A stretch of 64,000 nucleotides of DNA from Amorphophallus konjac (lineage: Eukaryota; Streptophyta; Magnoliopsida; Alismatales; Araceae). The position numbers and the translations under genes were made by a program. The notes below the pieces were generated by a model, which worked only from the letters and a program-made list of their open reading frames with translations, made no database searches and was not told the origin of the DNA. Below are positions 47,778 through 59,261 of this stretch, one piece after another; the first letter of the stretch is position 1, and each line of letters starts with the position of its first letter. The stretch is taken from assembly GCA_022559845.1 (NCBI GenBank), contig CM040124.1:70207491-70271490 (forward strand), written 5' to 3'.

Positions 47778-50700
47778 TCACGGGCGCCGGAATATGTCTT
47801 CGAAGGCCAGAAGCCCTACATGCGGGGCAGCCCCCAGCTCATGAAGTCGAGCCTCCTCCTCCTGTAGCCGAGCAGACTCGTCCTGAAAGGATGCCACCTG
47901 CCCCTCCAACAGAGCTACTTCCTCCGCAAGCTGCGGCCGAGAAGTTGTTATCTGCGGCAGTTCAGCCCGGAGGTCAAACAGTTCAACCTCCAAGATGGTT
48001 ATCCGGCTGCGCACGAACTGCTCCCGCTGCGCCAGAGACTGCAGTTGGCATTGGTGCTCCTGAAGAACAGAGTCCATCTTCTCCAGCTCAGATTTGCACT
48101 CCTTCCTTTGCAACTTCAAAGCTGCCAGTCTATCAGACATAATATGTGCCAAGAAGTCCCGGCGATGTATAAACTTTAACAAGAATAGAACCCGCTGGGC
48201 CCATATTTCCATGGGACAGCCTATCGCTTGTAGACCAGCGGTGAAACGCTCGGCTATCTCCTTCAGCCGCAGATAAGTCAGTCCAGGCTGGGACTCCACC
48301 AGCTGGCGCAGCATGTCCAGATTTTGCCAGACGAAACTCTCGGATGAAGCGAAGCCAGGAGAAGGAACTGGAGCTACTTCGAAAGTCACCTCACTGTCAA
48401 TATCCGCCCATAGTGTAACATCAGGCTGGGAAGAGGAAGATGGGAGGTCTGCTGAAGGTGCCAACTGAGCTCTCTCTAAAGTCCCTGACAAAACCAAGAG
48501 GCCTTCCGCCTCCATCTCCTCGGGGGTTGCTATTTGAATGCTCGTAGGGGCAACTTTAATAAGTGCTGGAGCGGCTGCTTCCTGGGTCCCCAATGTGATA
48601 CCCGCATCTTCAGCATCCTCTTCTCGGGGCACCTCCTCCTCAGATTTCGAGAGCACGGAGATCGAGTCTGGGTCAGTTATGGACAATACTCCGGTCTCTG
48701 TGGCAGTTGCCTACCCTTCTTCCGTCCCCGCTTCAACGGCCAGTTCCTTCAATGTCAAGGCGGCAGGGGCTACGGACTGAAGAGGCAAAAGTTCAGTTTC
48801 CATAATTACTGTTATGGGAATTGCTAACTCCGGCGCAATGGTCATCACTGCGACCGGTATAAAGGCAGAACCCCTAACTGGGTCCGTCTCAGCTCTAAAA
48901 TCCAAGACCCGGATGAGGGCCGAACTCTCCCCCGAGGTCCTCAAGTCCAGCAATGCTAAGTCTGTAGAAGACTGTACCCTCACCGGCACAGGGCGAATTA
49001 TCTCAGAAACGCCTACACAGGCGGCTGACGAAGCAGGAACAATAGCCAAGGTGTCAGATAGAGTGGCTTCAAAGGCTGCAGTCGCTATCGGGCTAGCAAC
49101 AGGGGATTCCTGTGAACAGATCAATGCAACATCAAGCAGCAGATAAAAAAAAATAATAATAATGAGGAAAAGGAGAGAGACCCACTTCTAATGTGATGTC
49201 GATATCCTCAAAGGAGTGCAAGGAAGAGGAAAGCTCCACTGCTGAAGCAGCAAAGGGAGGAGTTATATCTGCCTCGGTGTCCAAGCCAGCAAATTCTTCC
49301 TGTAGTTCCTCCTCAGAAGACAGCACCAGCAGTTTGGAGGGGGTGAACAGTGGAACAATGGCAGTACAGACGAGTGGGGCCTCTGATTGGGAAATACCCT
49401 CCGTCTCGCTCTCGCTGAAATCTGCTCCTTCTCCCTCTGCCTCGGAAGCGGTCGCGGAACTGCTAGAAGAGATTTCCACACTATCCACGGGCGGGACTTG
49501 CGTCCCTAACGGCTGCCTAGATGAAGACCGGGTAACTATGCACCTCACAGGGACAAGGCCCCGTTTCGTCTGGGTCTTATGGCCCTCCTGTGGCTGAGTT
49601 ATATCACCAGCTGCTCCCATAACTGGAGCCCCCTCACCGGCCGTCACTGCAGGGAAAGGTTTGTGAGAGAGACAATAAACAAATAATCGAAATGTGCAAG
49701 AGAAGATGAAAAAGCACACTTACCCTCCGCCTCACTAGCCGGCGTGGGAGAGGGCAATCTGGTCTCCACCACAGAAGGTGTCACAACTGGCTCTTGGGCT
49801 GTGCAAAAAGGGGGAGGGGTCAGATTCGAAGATTTCTGTAAAATTCAGCAAAAGACGATGAAAGATACAACTACATGCTATTGATGTTACCCCTGACTGA
49901 CGTCTGGGCGCCCTCCCTTTGGGATTCAAACTCATCAAAGGAGGGGATATCAGGAAGAGGGGTCCCAGGGTCCGTCACTGCTGAAGCTGACTGCCGAGCA
50001 TGGGCCTTCTTAGCCTTCCTGGCCTTCCCAACTACAGTCTTCACTGCAGAAATCTTTCTCTTCTTGCCCGGAGGCAGGGGAGTGGTCGTCGGTGCCGCTG
50101 CAGGGACTTCGAAATAAGCAGGCTTCTCAGCTTGCGCAATGATTTTTCTGTAAAGCCCCTGTCGCTTTATATCTGGCCTATCTGTTGAAGATATCAAAGA
50201 AGTAATGAGACCAGTAGATACAGAGTTTAAATAACAAACAGAAAGCACTACAGTTAGAAAGGAAAGATCATACCTGCTGGGCCATCATAAAAGACAGAAA
50301 GTGGCCAGTACAGATAAGCTACCTCCTTGGAGCGGAAAGAAGCCTCCTTGACAAGCCAACAGACATCACCAAATGTCTGGCACTTCTCCACTAAAGATGC
50401 CAGATCTCTATGACCATGAAAATTAAGACATCGAAATAAGTCGAGGTGGTCCATGCCCCAGCCGTCAACATAATGAAAAGAAATGAACAATGGCTTATTC
50501 AATATGCCGGCTATCGGACTCTCTGCAGATAACCCATGTACATTCAGCAGAACAAACAGCCAAGACGTGTGCTTGTAGTACGTCTGAGTCCTATCTTCCC
50601 TGCGCACAAACGTCCTGTAGGGATGAAATCTATCTATCGGACCCTTCCAGGGGACGACTGTCAGGAGCGGCTCTTCAACAGGGAAAGGGTACTGTTGCGC

Positions 50701-53088
50701 CTCCAGACGAGCACCTCCTACATGGCACAGATGTTTCAAGTTCTTCATAAAAGTGTCTTCGTTGATGGCAGCAAAGACAGGAGCGGGCGGCTCGGAGCCT
50801 TTTTCCTTCAAAGCCCGACGCTCGGCCAAATAATTCTCTACCTCCCTCGAATGTTGTGAATAAATCCTTTTTAGGTTGGCCTCGGGGATGTCAAATACCA
50901 GCCCGGGCTGTTGTTTCAGGAAAGAACGCTCGGCCACGTCCCAGAATGCACCCCTGCCATCCCTGTAAAAGCTGGTCCGAATGTTCCACCATTTGATATA
51001 CTCTGAGGTGACACGTGGAACACGGTTGGAAACAGTGGGAACTCTGAAAACTGCGCCATCATGGCGATGATAGAAATCCCACCACAACCGACCATCACCG
51101 ACAATGGTGGACCCGTGCTTGGCCCGGCTATCCAGGGGAAACTGAGCAACTGATGTAAGGATATGCTGGTCATAGCCAAAGTTCCGCCCGAAGTGGAATG
51201 GATAATATGGTTCTAGAAGAAGCAGACCACCCTTCATGAAAACTAAAACACTGGGTCGAATGGCCATGGCCCATCTAACCAGCTCCGGCTCCAGAATAGA
51301 CCGAAGAACATTAGCCCCTGAAACGTGGTGAACATAGGTCTCTACCTCTTCCATCTTACATTCTCTTTGAGAATGAACCAAAGGAGCTGAACCTGCCGCC
51401 AAGCTCCAGAAATGAATGCTGCCAGGGGCATCCATTGGTACCCTTATCAGTCGGCCCCTTATTTTGAACAACTGATCAGAGAAAGAGCCAGGTTCAGCAC
51501 TGGCAAATTCAATCATTCTGGGTAATATTGTATCTGCCTGCAGAGTTCTAGGAGCCAATTCAGGAAATAGACTGCAGACCCAGGCATTGAAGAAATGAAA
51601 AGGGCCCACGGTCCTCAAAGAGCGGGGAGTCCGATGCTTGTACAGATCCCCCAAAGATTTGTAGATTAAACACAAGGCCACTGGGCAAAGTGACAGCCTC
51701 ATTCCCCAGGCCATCTGGCATGCCGGGTATATGGCTTCGGGCCGAATGATTGTCTCGTCCCCTTGAGGGAGAGCAAAAGTGCACAACCAGAATGTGAAGT
51801 AAGCCGCACAATGTGTGATAGGGTCCACCCCTGCTGGATTTGGACCACCATTGCCTACACGGCATAATGAAGATGGCAACGCTGACTTATAGCGAGGAGC
51901 CCTTATCTGCTTGCTGGCAGTCAGACCCATGGAAGGGAAGTCTGCATATTTTAAGGGACCGTCAAAGAAATACTGAATCCACTGCCCTATCCGGACCCTC
52001 AGCTTGCTGCCTTTCTCTCGAGGATGGTAACCCTTGGAGGATCCTCTACTATGCGCCAGACAGATGGAGTGATAGGCCGTCATTAAATACCGGTAGGAAT
52101 AGCCAAGTGAATACTTGCCTTCGCCATCTGAGCTATCCTTCTCGGAATCTGCCAAGCAGACCTCTTCATACGGCTCGCCGTCAATAGGCAGACCAGAAAG
52201 CTGTGACAAACTCCAGAGGTCGAGAGATGTTTCGCCCTCTGCTATATAGAATATGTTGAACAAGGGGCAGAATACTTCGAACATTCCACAGCACAACCCT
52301 CGGGATATGGGATAGCGGAATCTAGAAGCAAAGACACTGTGATATACCCCGGCTCTGATCAGCAGAGGGGCGTATTCCTTTAAAACAAACTCGGTGAACT
52401 CCACCGCTCCCACCCGGAATAGGTGGGCGTCAGTGATCTTGGTATCTCCAAACCAGCCGGCAGCTAGATGATACTTGAACTGGACGGCCGAACAATTCAA
52501 CACAAAGGGTTCTTCTCGGTACCCCCACTTTATCGACGCCAAGAATAGACCGTAGCCAGGCATCTCCCTATGAACTCGGCCACTAGCATTATCCCACCGG
52601 GCAGGTGTAAATTCCGGGGCCCGGGTCAACATTTTATTCTCCGGCTCCAGCTCTGATATACCGAGGACTGCGTCCCAGTCACGCTTCTCCCCGGGAAAAT
52701 AGATGGCCTTGTGGCGGTACACCGACTCCTTCAGGCTATCTCGTTCGGCAAGGATGGCAGCTTCGACAGCACGGGCTATCCGATAGTCTCGCATGCCACC
52801 CACTGTGAAAGTTCGGATGAACGGCATTAAGTGGTGGTCCTTCGAAAGATCCGGCCGATAGTCGTTGCCCCGTCTGAAGCATGTCTCCATTGCAGTGGAA
52901 TATACCCTCGATGTTGATACTGTATCCGTCTCAGAATCAGACGATTCGTCAATGGCAGCAACTTTGTCATACCCGAAGTCCAGGTTATGCATGTTCAGCC
53001 AATTTACTACAGCCCGTGATATATCTGGCTGCGCTGACGAGCTCGCCCCAACAGCTCCAGAAGATGCAGCAGCAGAGCTGGAAGCCAT
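47778..53088 (-). CDS. Antisense five-exon gene of element D: PMD-like protein with C-terminal coiled coil
   Basis: PMD-type proteins of this kind occur as antisense extra genes in Tat elements; their role is unknown. Exons (minus): 53088-50274, 50181-49891, 49798-49724, 49646-49186, 49109-47778, with GT..AG introns and phases 1, 1, 1, 0. Together they encode 1,657 residues, with a single in-frame TAG at 48711-48713 in exon 5. Exon 1 (938 codons, unbroken) starts MASSSAAASSGAV and holds PMD-like motifs: LSQLSGLPIDGEPYEEV, FTFWLCTFALPQGDE and YPACQMAWGMRLSLCPVALC. Exons 2-4 encode Lys-, Ser- and acid-rich linkers (PGKKRKISAVKTVVGKARKA could be a nuclear signal). Exon 5 ends in a Gln/Glu/Leu coiled coil (LEEEVALLEGQ-like, about 48130-47830). 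It is convergent with gag-pol. Exon 3 could use another acceptor at 49836, but that frame closes soon. Confidence 0.75.
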
Positions 53089-53811
53089 TGTAGTGTCTGC
53101 AGCCGAAGAAGAGATGTGAATGAAAATCCCAAAACAAGAGGCAGTCTTGTAAAGATTGTAATATGAAACCCTATGAAAATTTCGGCAGCACCTCCCCTTA
53201 TTCAGGGTCTGCCCAAAGAAGATAGGGAGTCACCCACCAAGAGGGAGTGATCCCGAACATAAAATGGGACTCAATCCCGTATGATGAACCTACCCGAGAA
53301 TGAATGGGTCAAAAAGGGGGGGGGATGCAATAAGGCTCTCGGAGGGGGGGGGGGGAGCTCACCGCCGCCTCCGAGATGAAGAGAGAGAAGGGAGAGGTAA
53401 GAAATGAGGTAAAAACCCTCTCGGGGGGGTTAAAAAGGAGAAGAAGGAGGGACTTCTCGGCGTGAAGCAATGCGCGCCGAGAACCCCCCCTTCGACAGAA
53501 AGAAAATGCGCGCCGAGAAGCGGCCGCGCCGAGGGCCTACGAGCAACGGGTCGCGCCGAGAAGCACCCGCACCGAGAAGAGTCCTACCTCGCGCCGAGAA
53601 GCCCAAGGCAAGGCCAAGAAGGCTCCAAAGTGCTGACAATAAAATCAGAAAATGTGGAGACGAAAAACATGAAAATGAAAGATACATGTGCATAATATTG
53701 CAACATGATTAAGCCGAAGGACAATGTCAAGGAGAGATTGAGGAGGATACCCTCAAATGATGAAGGGCACCTGCGGACCCCGTGCCGCTTATTCTGCACT
53801 TACGCCGTCCG
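53089..53811. other. Spacer between antisense gene start and polypurine tract of element D
   Basis: This would hold the promoter of the antisense gene; I see no convincing TATA box on the minus strand. It contains two G runs (53317-53325 and 53344-53356) and, at 53465-53600, at least six copies of a GCGCCGAGAAG-like decamer. Related CGCCGAGA phrases occur in the LTR (33553-33616, 34607-34740). Confidence 0.6.
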
Positions 53812-53826
53812 CAGGTGGGGGGCATT
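53812..53826 (+). other. Polypurine tract of element D
   Basis: GGTGGGGGGCATT immediately before the 3' LTR start TGTTGACGCC; this is the usual Tat/Ogre arrangement. Confidence 0.8.
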
Positions 53827-55138
53827 TGTTGACGCCTTGAAAATGAGCAGGGGTGGAAACAGAATTGAAAAGAAGATCAGACCAACAGTAAAAGATCAAT
53901 GATGAAGCTCGTCAACCATCTACCCGGCCGAAGCCTTTTCCCAGCCAAGCTGATGTTCGATGCCATTATCAGTCAGACGACGGCACTGATGAAATAGCAG
54001 TCACCTGGCTGAAGTCTTTTCAGGCTAAAGCTGATGTCCGATCTTGTCACCGTTCAGGTGACGATACCGATGAGATGATGTCCGACTTTGTCATCATTCA
54101 GATGGCAATACCGATGAAACCCCAGTCTACCGACTGATGAAAATCTATGAATGATCTCAATGGAAACTGTGTCACCAGTGGAGGCCCTTCTCGGGTTCTG
54201 ATACATTTGAAGGACCAATAAAGGCCGAGGAGTATGTGAGGTCTAAAAAGCCCTAAATGGGCCTATAAAAGTGGCGTCGGGATCCCCTTGTCGAAGCCCA
54301 AAAGCGATACCGAGAAGCTGAAGTCCCACGCGCCGAGAGGTCTGCCTACGATTGAGGCGCGCCGGGACAGGCCGGCCGATAGGATACCAAGGAGGGATAT
54401 AAAACCCCCTCATTCGAAGAGAAAAAAAGAGGAGGCATCTCCAGATAGCCAGATAAAAAAGGAGAGCAGAGAAGAAAAGCTGCTGCGAGGTCTGAAGGAA
54501 GGAAAAGGTGGGGTGCTAGGGGAGGGAGAGGAGTCAATGCTCCGCCCTCCCCTCCCCTTTATTGCTGTCTTTCCTTCCTGCTTCCCTTTTTTTTGATGTA
54601 TAAGCTTCGATTCTATTTTCCACTTTCAAAGTGAAGAGATCTCCCTGTTGTCGAGGAGATAGAGTATTAGTCTATTTTTCCTCTCTCCTTCCCCTTGTTC
54701 TATGAATGATGTAAACGATGAAACATTGAAATGCAATTTCACGGCTGTTCTGATGAAATGGTACTGGTTGGCCCTTTTCTCCCTGTGCTCTCTCTTTCGG
54801 AATGTATGTTATCCCCCGCGTGCATTAATTGCTCGGATGCTTAGAATTCTAGTGATTTCTTGTGCCTATATTCATGCTTGTTTCAGATGGGAAGGAGGTA
54901 ACAGAGCCCCAATCCTTGCCGTGGATCTTTGGGCTTTGTCCCCCTCTCTCCCTCGACGACATCGATGATTTAAACGTTGCGAAGTCCGTAGTCCTCTCAA
55001 GTTTCCCAAGCCATTGGGGCCATTACAGGGATCAGAGACAGTCATCTCTTGATCTCCTGGATGGTCGGCGATATGAATGGCATAAAGCCTGTTCCAGAGG
55101 GTTCGAATGCCTGGTGACTTCAATCCCTCGAATCCCTT
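53827..55138 (+). repeat. 3' LTR of element D, first 1,312 bp, interrupted by element E
   Basis: Collinear with 33101-34412 without indels and with about 28 substitutions by eye. Homology stops at 55138, where sequence beginning TGAAGAGG follows instead of the 5' LTR continuation CTATCCATG. The TATA box is at 54263-54270. Confidence 0.9.
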
Positions 55139-55925
55139 TGAAGAGGCAAGATCTCGTGCTGGATCCTGAGCGAGCTGTGGATCACCGGAAGATGAATCTG
55201 CAAGAGAGGGAAACGTATTAGAGGGCCCAGGGGATCTCCCTGGGGCAAAACCCTCCGATGGCTAAGTCAGTGGAGCTATGGTGGAAGCGATAATGGGGGG
55301 AGGAGAGAGCTGATGCGCGAGAATCCTCTCCACCAAAGGGTGAAGCGAGTCGTGCTCAGGAGCTTAGGGTGTATGAATGCCTAGTTCATCTTACCTTCTT
55401 CCGGAGGGTGTCCCTTGCTTTAAATAGTGCGCCGTCTTCAGGAGTCCTGTAAGCTGAGGGGTTCTCGGCGGGAGTTACGTCTTTAACGGGGGCTTTCATG
55501 GCCTGATCGTGGGAACGTTATCCCCTTGGAGTCCGGCGTCTCCCCTGACTCTCCCGCTAGCAGAGGACTCTGAACGGCTGCACCTGCAGATTAATCAACC
55601 GGCCTTACCGAGCTTAGGGGATGCTAGCTCTTGCCCGAGCGATAGGCATGGCCCGGCGAAGGTGGGGTCGGATAGGTCGGCTGGAGCCTACCTCTCTCGG
55701 ACGGGGAGAGGGCTTTAGGCCGGACCTTCCTTGGGACCTGACCGCTGTCTCGGGCCCTCCGAGCCTAGAAGGCCGCCGGGAGAGTTAGTTCCTCGAGTCT
55801 TATTTATTGGGCTTTTGTTCCCTAAGTGGGCCCGGTGGGCTATCACTCGGGTGGGCTCGCCTGGTTGGACCTTGTGGGTCTTGTTGGGCTGCCTTTGTGG
55901 TGGGCTGCGGAAATCCCCCTCTCCA
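55139..55925 (-). repeat. Presumed 3' LTR of element E
   Basis: The low edge is fixed by the break in the D LTR. The high edge is a guess: on the minus strand a purine-rich AGGAGGGGGACAAG is followed by TGGAGAGGGGG, which fits polypurine tract then LTR start. A minus-strand TATA-like TATTTAAAG lies at about 55422-55430. The partner LTR is absent, so the boundary is unverified. Confidence 0.4.
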
Positions 55926-56200
55926 CTTGTCCCCCTCCTACTCCCGAGCCAAGGAGGCTCGGATGAGCAATTTTTTGAGGCTTTGGACCGGCGTGGCTCA
56001 GGTGGGTGGAATTCCGTTGGCGTTATGGAGCCGCTTATAGCGGTCGCCGAGGCCCGTAATGATGATCCTGACGGATTCGAAGCGAAGGGGCCCCCCTTTT
56101 TCTCAGAGCACGGAACGGCGCGCCGCCACCCTCAGGGGTTTTTAGGGGGCGCTGTTCATCGTTCTAGGCTTCCAGGGTTTTAGGCTTTCCTTGCTTCTTG

Positions 56201-58798
56201 ATGCGTCGTGAGAGCACGACGGAGACGCGGAGCCTTGCGGCGGCGTTCGAGGAGTTAGCGAGGATAACCGCAGAGGCGGTCCGGCAACTTCCCTCTCCCC
56301 CGGAGTCTTCAAGCTCGTACGAGGGATCTTCTCTCGACTTGATGGCGGATCAGAGCCCGGAGCTTGTGCCGGTGAGGCGGGAACCCGTCCCCAACTGTAG
56401 TGAGTTGGGGGAAGCGGAGGTGCGGAGGCTGGAGCATCGTTTCTGCCTGCCTCTCAGATACAGCTTTGCTGCCGCCACTCCGTACGAGACGAGTCTGGAT
56501 GATCATGATGAGCACATTTGCACCTTCCTTCTGGCTTGGAAGAGTGGATTTCATCTTCCTTTCGATCCTTCTGTGCTGCAGGTTCTTAATTTTTTCCGGT
56601 TGGCGCTTATTCAGTTGGTGGCCAACTCATATCTTCTTCTTTCGACTTTCGGGATTCTTTGTCGTCAGCACGACATTTTTCCTTCTTTGGACCTCTTCCA
56701 CTTCTTTTTTGAGTTGAAAGCGCACCCGTCGGTGGGGAAAGGCTTCTACTTCATCCAGGCGCGGAGGAATAGGAGCTGCATCTCGCTTGCGGCGAAGGAC
56801 TCCTCGCACAGGGGGTGGAAGACCCAATTCTTCTGGGTGAAGGTGGTGGCGACGGACGAGATCTGGAGATGCCGGACCTCGCCCAACTTTCACCCGAATC
56901 TGCCCCCTCGCCAGGAGGAGTTCCCTCCCCACGTGGAGCAGCAGGCTGCCCGTCTGCTGGAGAACCGTCAATCGACCGAGGAGCTGGTGACGCCGGAGAA
57001 CATCGAACGGTGTCTTCTCTCGCGGTTGACGTCGACAGGTACAGCTCTTGAGGCTTTTTTTCGGGGGTGGTAGCTCTTTTCCTCCTCCTGACCGGGGCTT
57101 CTTCTTGTTGCAGATGTGAGGCGGGAACCTCTGGAGGAGACGGCTGAGGTCATCGATCTGGGAGATGACTCGACAGTCGATAAGCCTGATGCCTCGGCGG
57201 GTCGCGTCCATGCCCGAGATAAGGGCAAGGGGGCGGCCCCCGAGGGGACTTCTCGATCGACCGGCCTGAAGCGCAAGGATACCCTGGCGGGGAAGTTGCG
57301 GGAGGCCGCGAAGGCCAGAAAAAGGGCCAAGAAAGCCGGCTTTTCTACCGCCGTCGGGGGCGATTCTGGCTCGGTGGTGCTCCCCCCTCGGGGGCAGGAT
57401 GGGGCCGACCCCTCCGGGCTGGCTCTCCCATCCGCCGGGCGAGAGGGGGCTGAGGAGACCAAGGGCCCCGCAGAGGGAGATGATGGGTCGGCTCTCCCCT
57501 CTGTAGGGGCAGAGGGGGCCGGTGCCGGTGTGGCCGGCGCTGGGACCGAGGGATTGGTTGACGCGGATGGGGGTTCGCCCGCGAGGGCGTCGCAACCCCA
57601 AGTGCCGGCAGTTTCTGGTGCGGTTGATCCCGCGGCGCCGGTCGAGGGTGGGGGTTCGCCCGGGGAGGCGTTGCAATCCCAACCGACCGTGGCACGCGGG
57701 GCGGTCAGCTCCGCTGCCCTAGCAGGGTCTTCTGGCGGGGTGCCTAGGGTGGAGCAGTCCCCTTTGCCGGAACCTCTGGTCAGGCTCGGTATCTCGGGCT
57801 ACTTGTACCGGCTCTGCCGGTCGATCGCCGAGAGGACGAGGGGGGGAGAAAGGCGCAGCACTCCTGCCGGGGTCCTTAATGTCCTGATGGAGGGCGGCCT
57901 GGTCATAGCTCGGACAGCGGCCGTGATGGCGGAGGCGCACGCCCGGACGAAGGCGGAACGGTCGAGGCTCGCTTGGACCCTTGGTGGATGTGAGGGAAAA
58001 CTGGCCCGGCTCGAGGGGGAGCATGAGGGGCTCCGTCAGGAGTTCCTCGCATTCAGGGAGTTGGCGCGGTCGAGCCGACGGGAAGCCGAGGCGCTGGCCG
58101 AGCAGCTAGCAAGGGCCCAAGAATCACTCGAGAGGAAGAGCAAACGTCTAGAAGACGAGCGTCAACGTCACATTGAGCTGGATGGCCTCTGGGAACATGA
58201 GCGTGCCGAGCTGCAGGATCGGGCGGAGGACGCGGAGCACCTTCGCGCTGAGGCCGAGGCGGACCGAGCCCAGGCGGAGGGTCGGACGATCGAAGCCGAG
58301 CGGAGGATGACCGAGTTAGAGGAGCGTCTGGCGAGGGCGGAAGAGCGTGCGGCCGAGGCGGAGCGGGCTCGGGACGGGCAGGTCGAGGCGGAGGCGATCG
58401 AGTGCTACAAAGGCTCGGAAGCTTACTCGACCGACCTGATTGAAGCTGCCCTACCCTACTACGAGGTAGCGCTCCGCCGGGGTGCTCGAAAGGGATTCAG
58501 GCAGGGCTATCGCCGGGCGATGAGCTATGCCAATGAGCACCTTGCCGGGGGTGATTTTCCTTATGGCCAGAGTTATGACTCGAACGAGTCAGTTTCCAGC
58601 TCGTCATCTTCGGCCGGGGAAGAACCGGAGGAGTCACCTCCAGCGGGGTCACCAACTCCGGAGGCTCCGGGAGGGCTCACGACCGGGGCAGTTCTCGCAC
58701 AGGCGAGGTCAGTGTCTGGGCCGGCCGTCACCGAAGGTACCGGGGGTGACGCGTCCCCTACTGCTGTTCCTGAGCTTCAAAGTGGGCCCGAGGCCTGA
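56201..58798 (+). CDS. Antisense two-exon gene of element E: 'putative gypsy type transposon' domain plus coiled coil
   Basis: The N-terminal half matches the PF04195-type family known from Tat elements; its biochemical role is unknown. Exon 1 56201-57038, intron 57039-57113 (GTACAG...TTGTTGCAG), exon 2 57114-58798; the frame joins in phase 1 and gives 840 residues with no stop or frameshift. The start is the ATG at 56201 (MRRESTTETRS). Family hallmarks include the RFCLPLRYSFAAATPYE segment, LLAWKSGFHLPF, QVLNFFRLALIQL and GWKTQFFWVKVV (about residues 80-230). Exon 2 has a Lys-rich patch (KLREAAKARKRAKKAG), a Gly/Ala/Pro-rich spacer, a long Arg/Glu/Ala coiled coil (about 58010-58390) and a C-terminal ECYKGSEAYSTDLIEAALPYY block followed by a Ser/Glu/Pro-rich tail. 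Base composition is much more GC-rich than in element C. It runs opposite to E's pol. Confidence 0.82.
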
Positions 58799-58873
58799 TG
58801 TATTTTGCTTTATTTTGCCCCTTCCCTTTTTTTTTGTTTTTCCTTCTGTAAGAGGACTTCTTTATGGGAGGCA

Positions 58874-58879
58874 ATAAAG
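58874..58879 (+). terminator. Candidate polyadenylation signal of the E antisense gene
   Basis: AATAAA (in GGCAATAAAGGAC) 76 bp after the stop codon. Confidence 0.45.
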
Positions 58880-59150
58880 GACTTACTTTGTTTGATCGCT
58901 ATCTTTGCCGTGATTTGGCTGGCGTATCGGGGGCAGTTGGAGAGTGCCGATATTCTTTGCGCCGTTTTCGCATGCCGATTCGAGATGCTTCTGGCGGGGC
59001 GTCCTTTCGTTCCACCATGCCCTGGAAGTCGAGGCGCTTCGCGAATCCTGCTAGGGCGGGGGACCGAGGAGTTGGAGGTGACCTTCCAAGGGAGGTCCTA
59101 TAGCGTGTTTTCGAGGGGGGAGTCATTTAAGGCGCGTGGCCTCCCTTGGC

Positions 59151-59160
59151 CTATAAAAAG
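59151..59160 (+). promoter_or_regulatory. TATA box of a possible second plus-strand gene in element E
   Basis: CTATAAAAAG after a GC-rich stretch, 110 bp before an ATG at 59262. The spacing almost equals that between the TATA box and ATG of the PMD gene in block C. Confidence 0.5.
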
Positions 59161-59261
59161 GACCGAAGGGTGCTCCTTCCCTCTTAACACTTAGGACTCT
59201 CGCCGGCGGTCTGCTCTTATTTCCTCGTCCTCGCTCTGCGTTGCGCCGCCGTGATCGGAGC

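Larger units (their letters stand above)
33101..55138 (+). mobile_element. Giant Tat/Ogre-like Ty3/gypsy retrotransposon (element D) with antisense gene
   Basis: The 5' LTR (33101-35542), primer site, gag extension, gag, protease, partial RT, RNase H and integrase lie on the plus strand up to 44238. A 3.5-kb repeat field, a minus-strand five-exon gene, a polypurine tract (53812-53826) and the first 1,312 bp of the 3' LTR follow. The remaining about 1.13 kb of 3' LTR is displaced by element E. The two LTR copies align over 1,312 bp without an indel and differ at roughly 28 sites by eye (about 2%), mostly transitions. Size, gag zinc motif (CPYHRALGHAIEDC), RNase H/integrase motifs and the antisense frame before the 3' LTR place it in the Tat lineage (Ogre/Retand type). 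Coding regions form one frame before and one after an internal RT deletion, with 12 in-frame stops in total. Confidence 0.9.

Noticed and set aside
57345..57695. Pro/Arg-rich minus-strand frames within 56300-58024, the longest at 56627-57682
   Set aside because: Antisense shadows of the GC-rich E cargo gene exons; low complexity and no motif.
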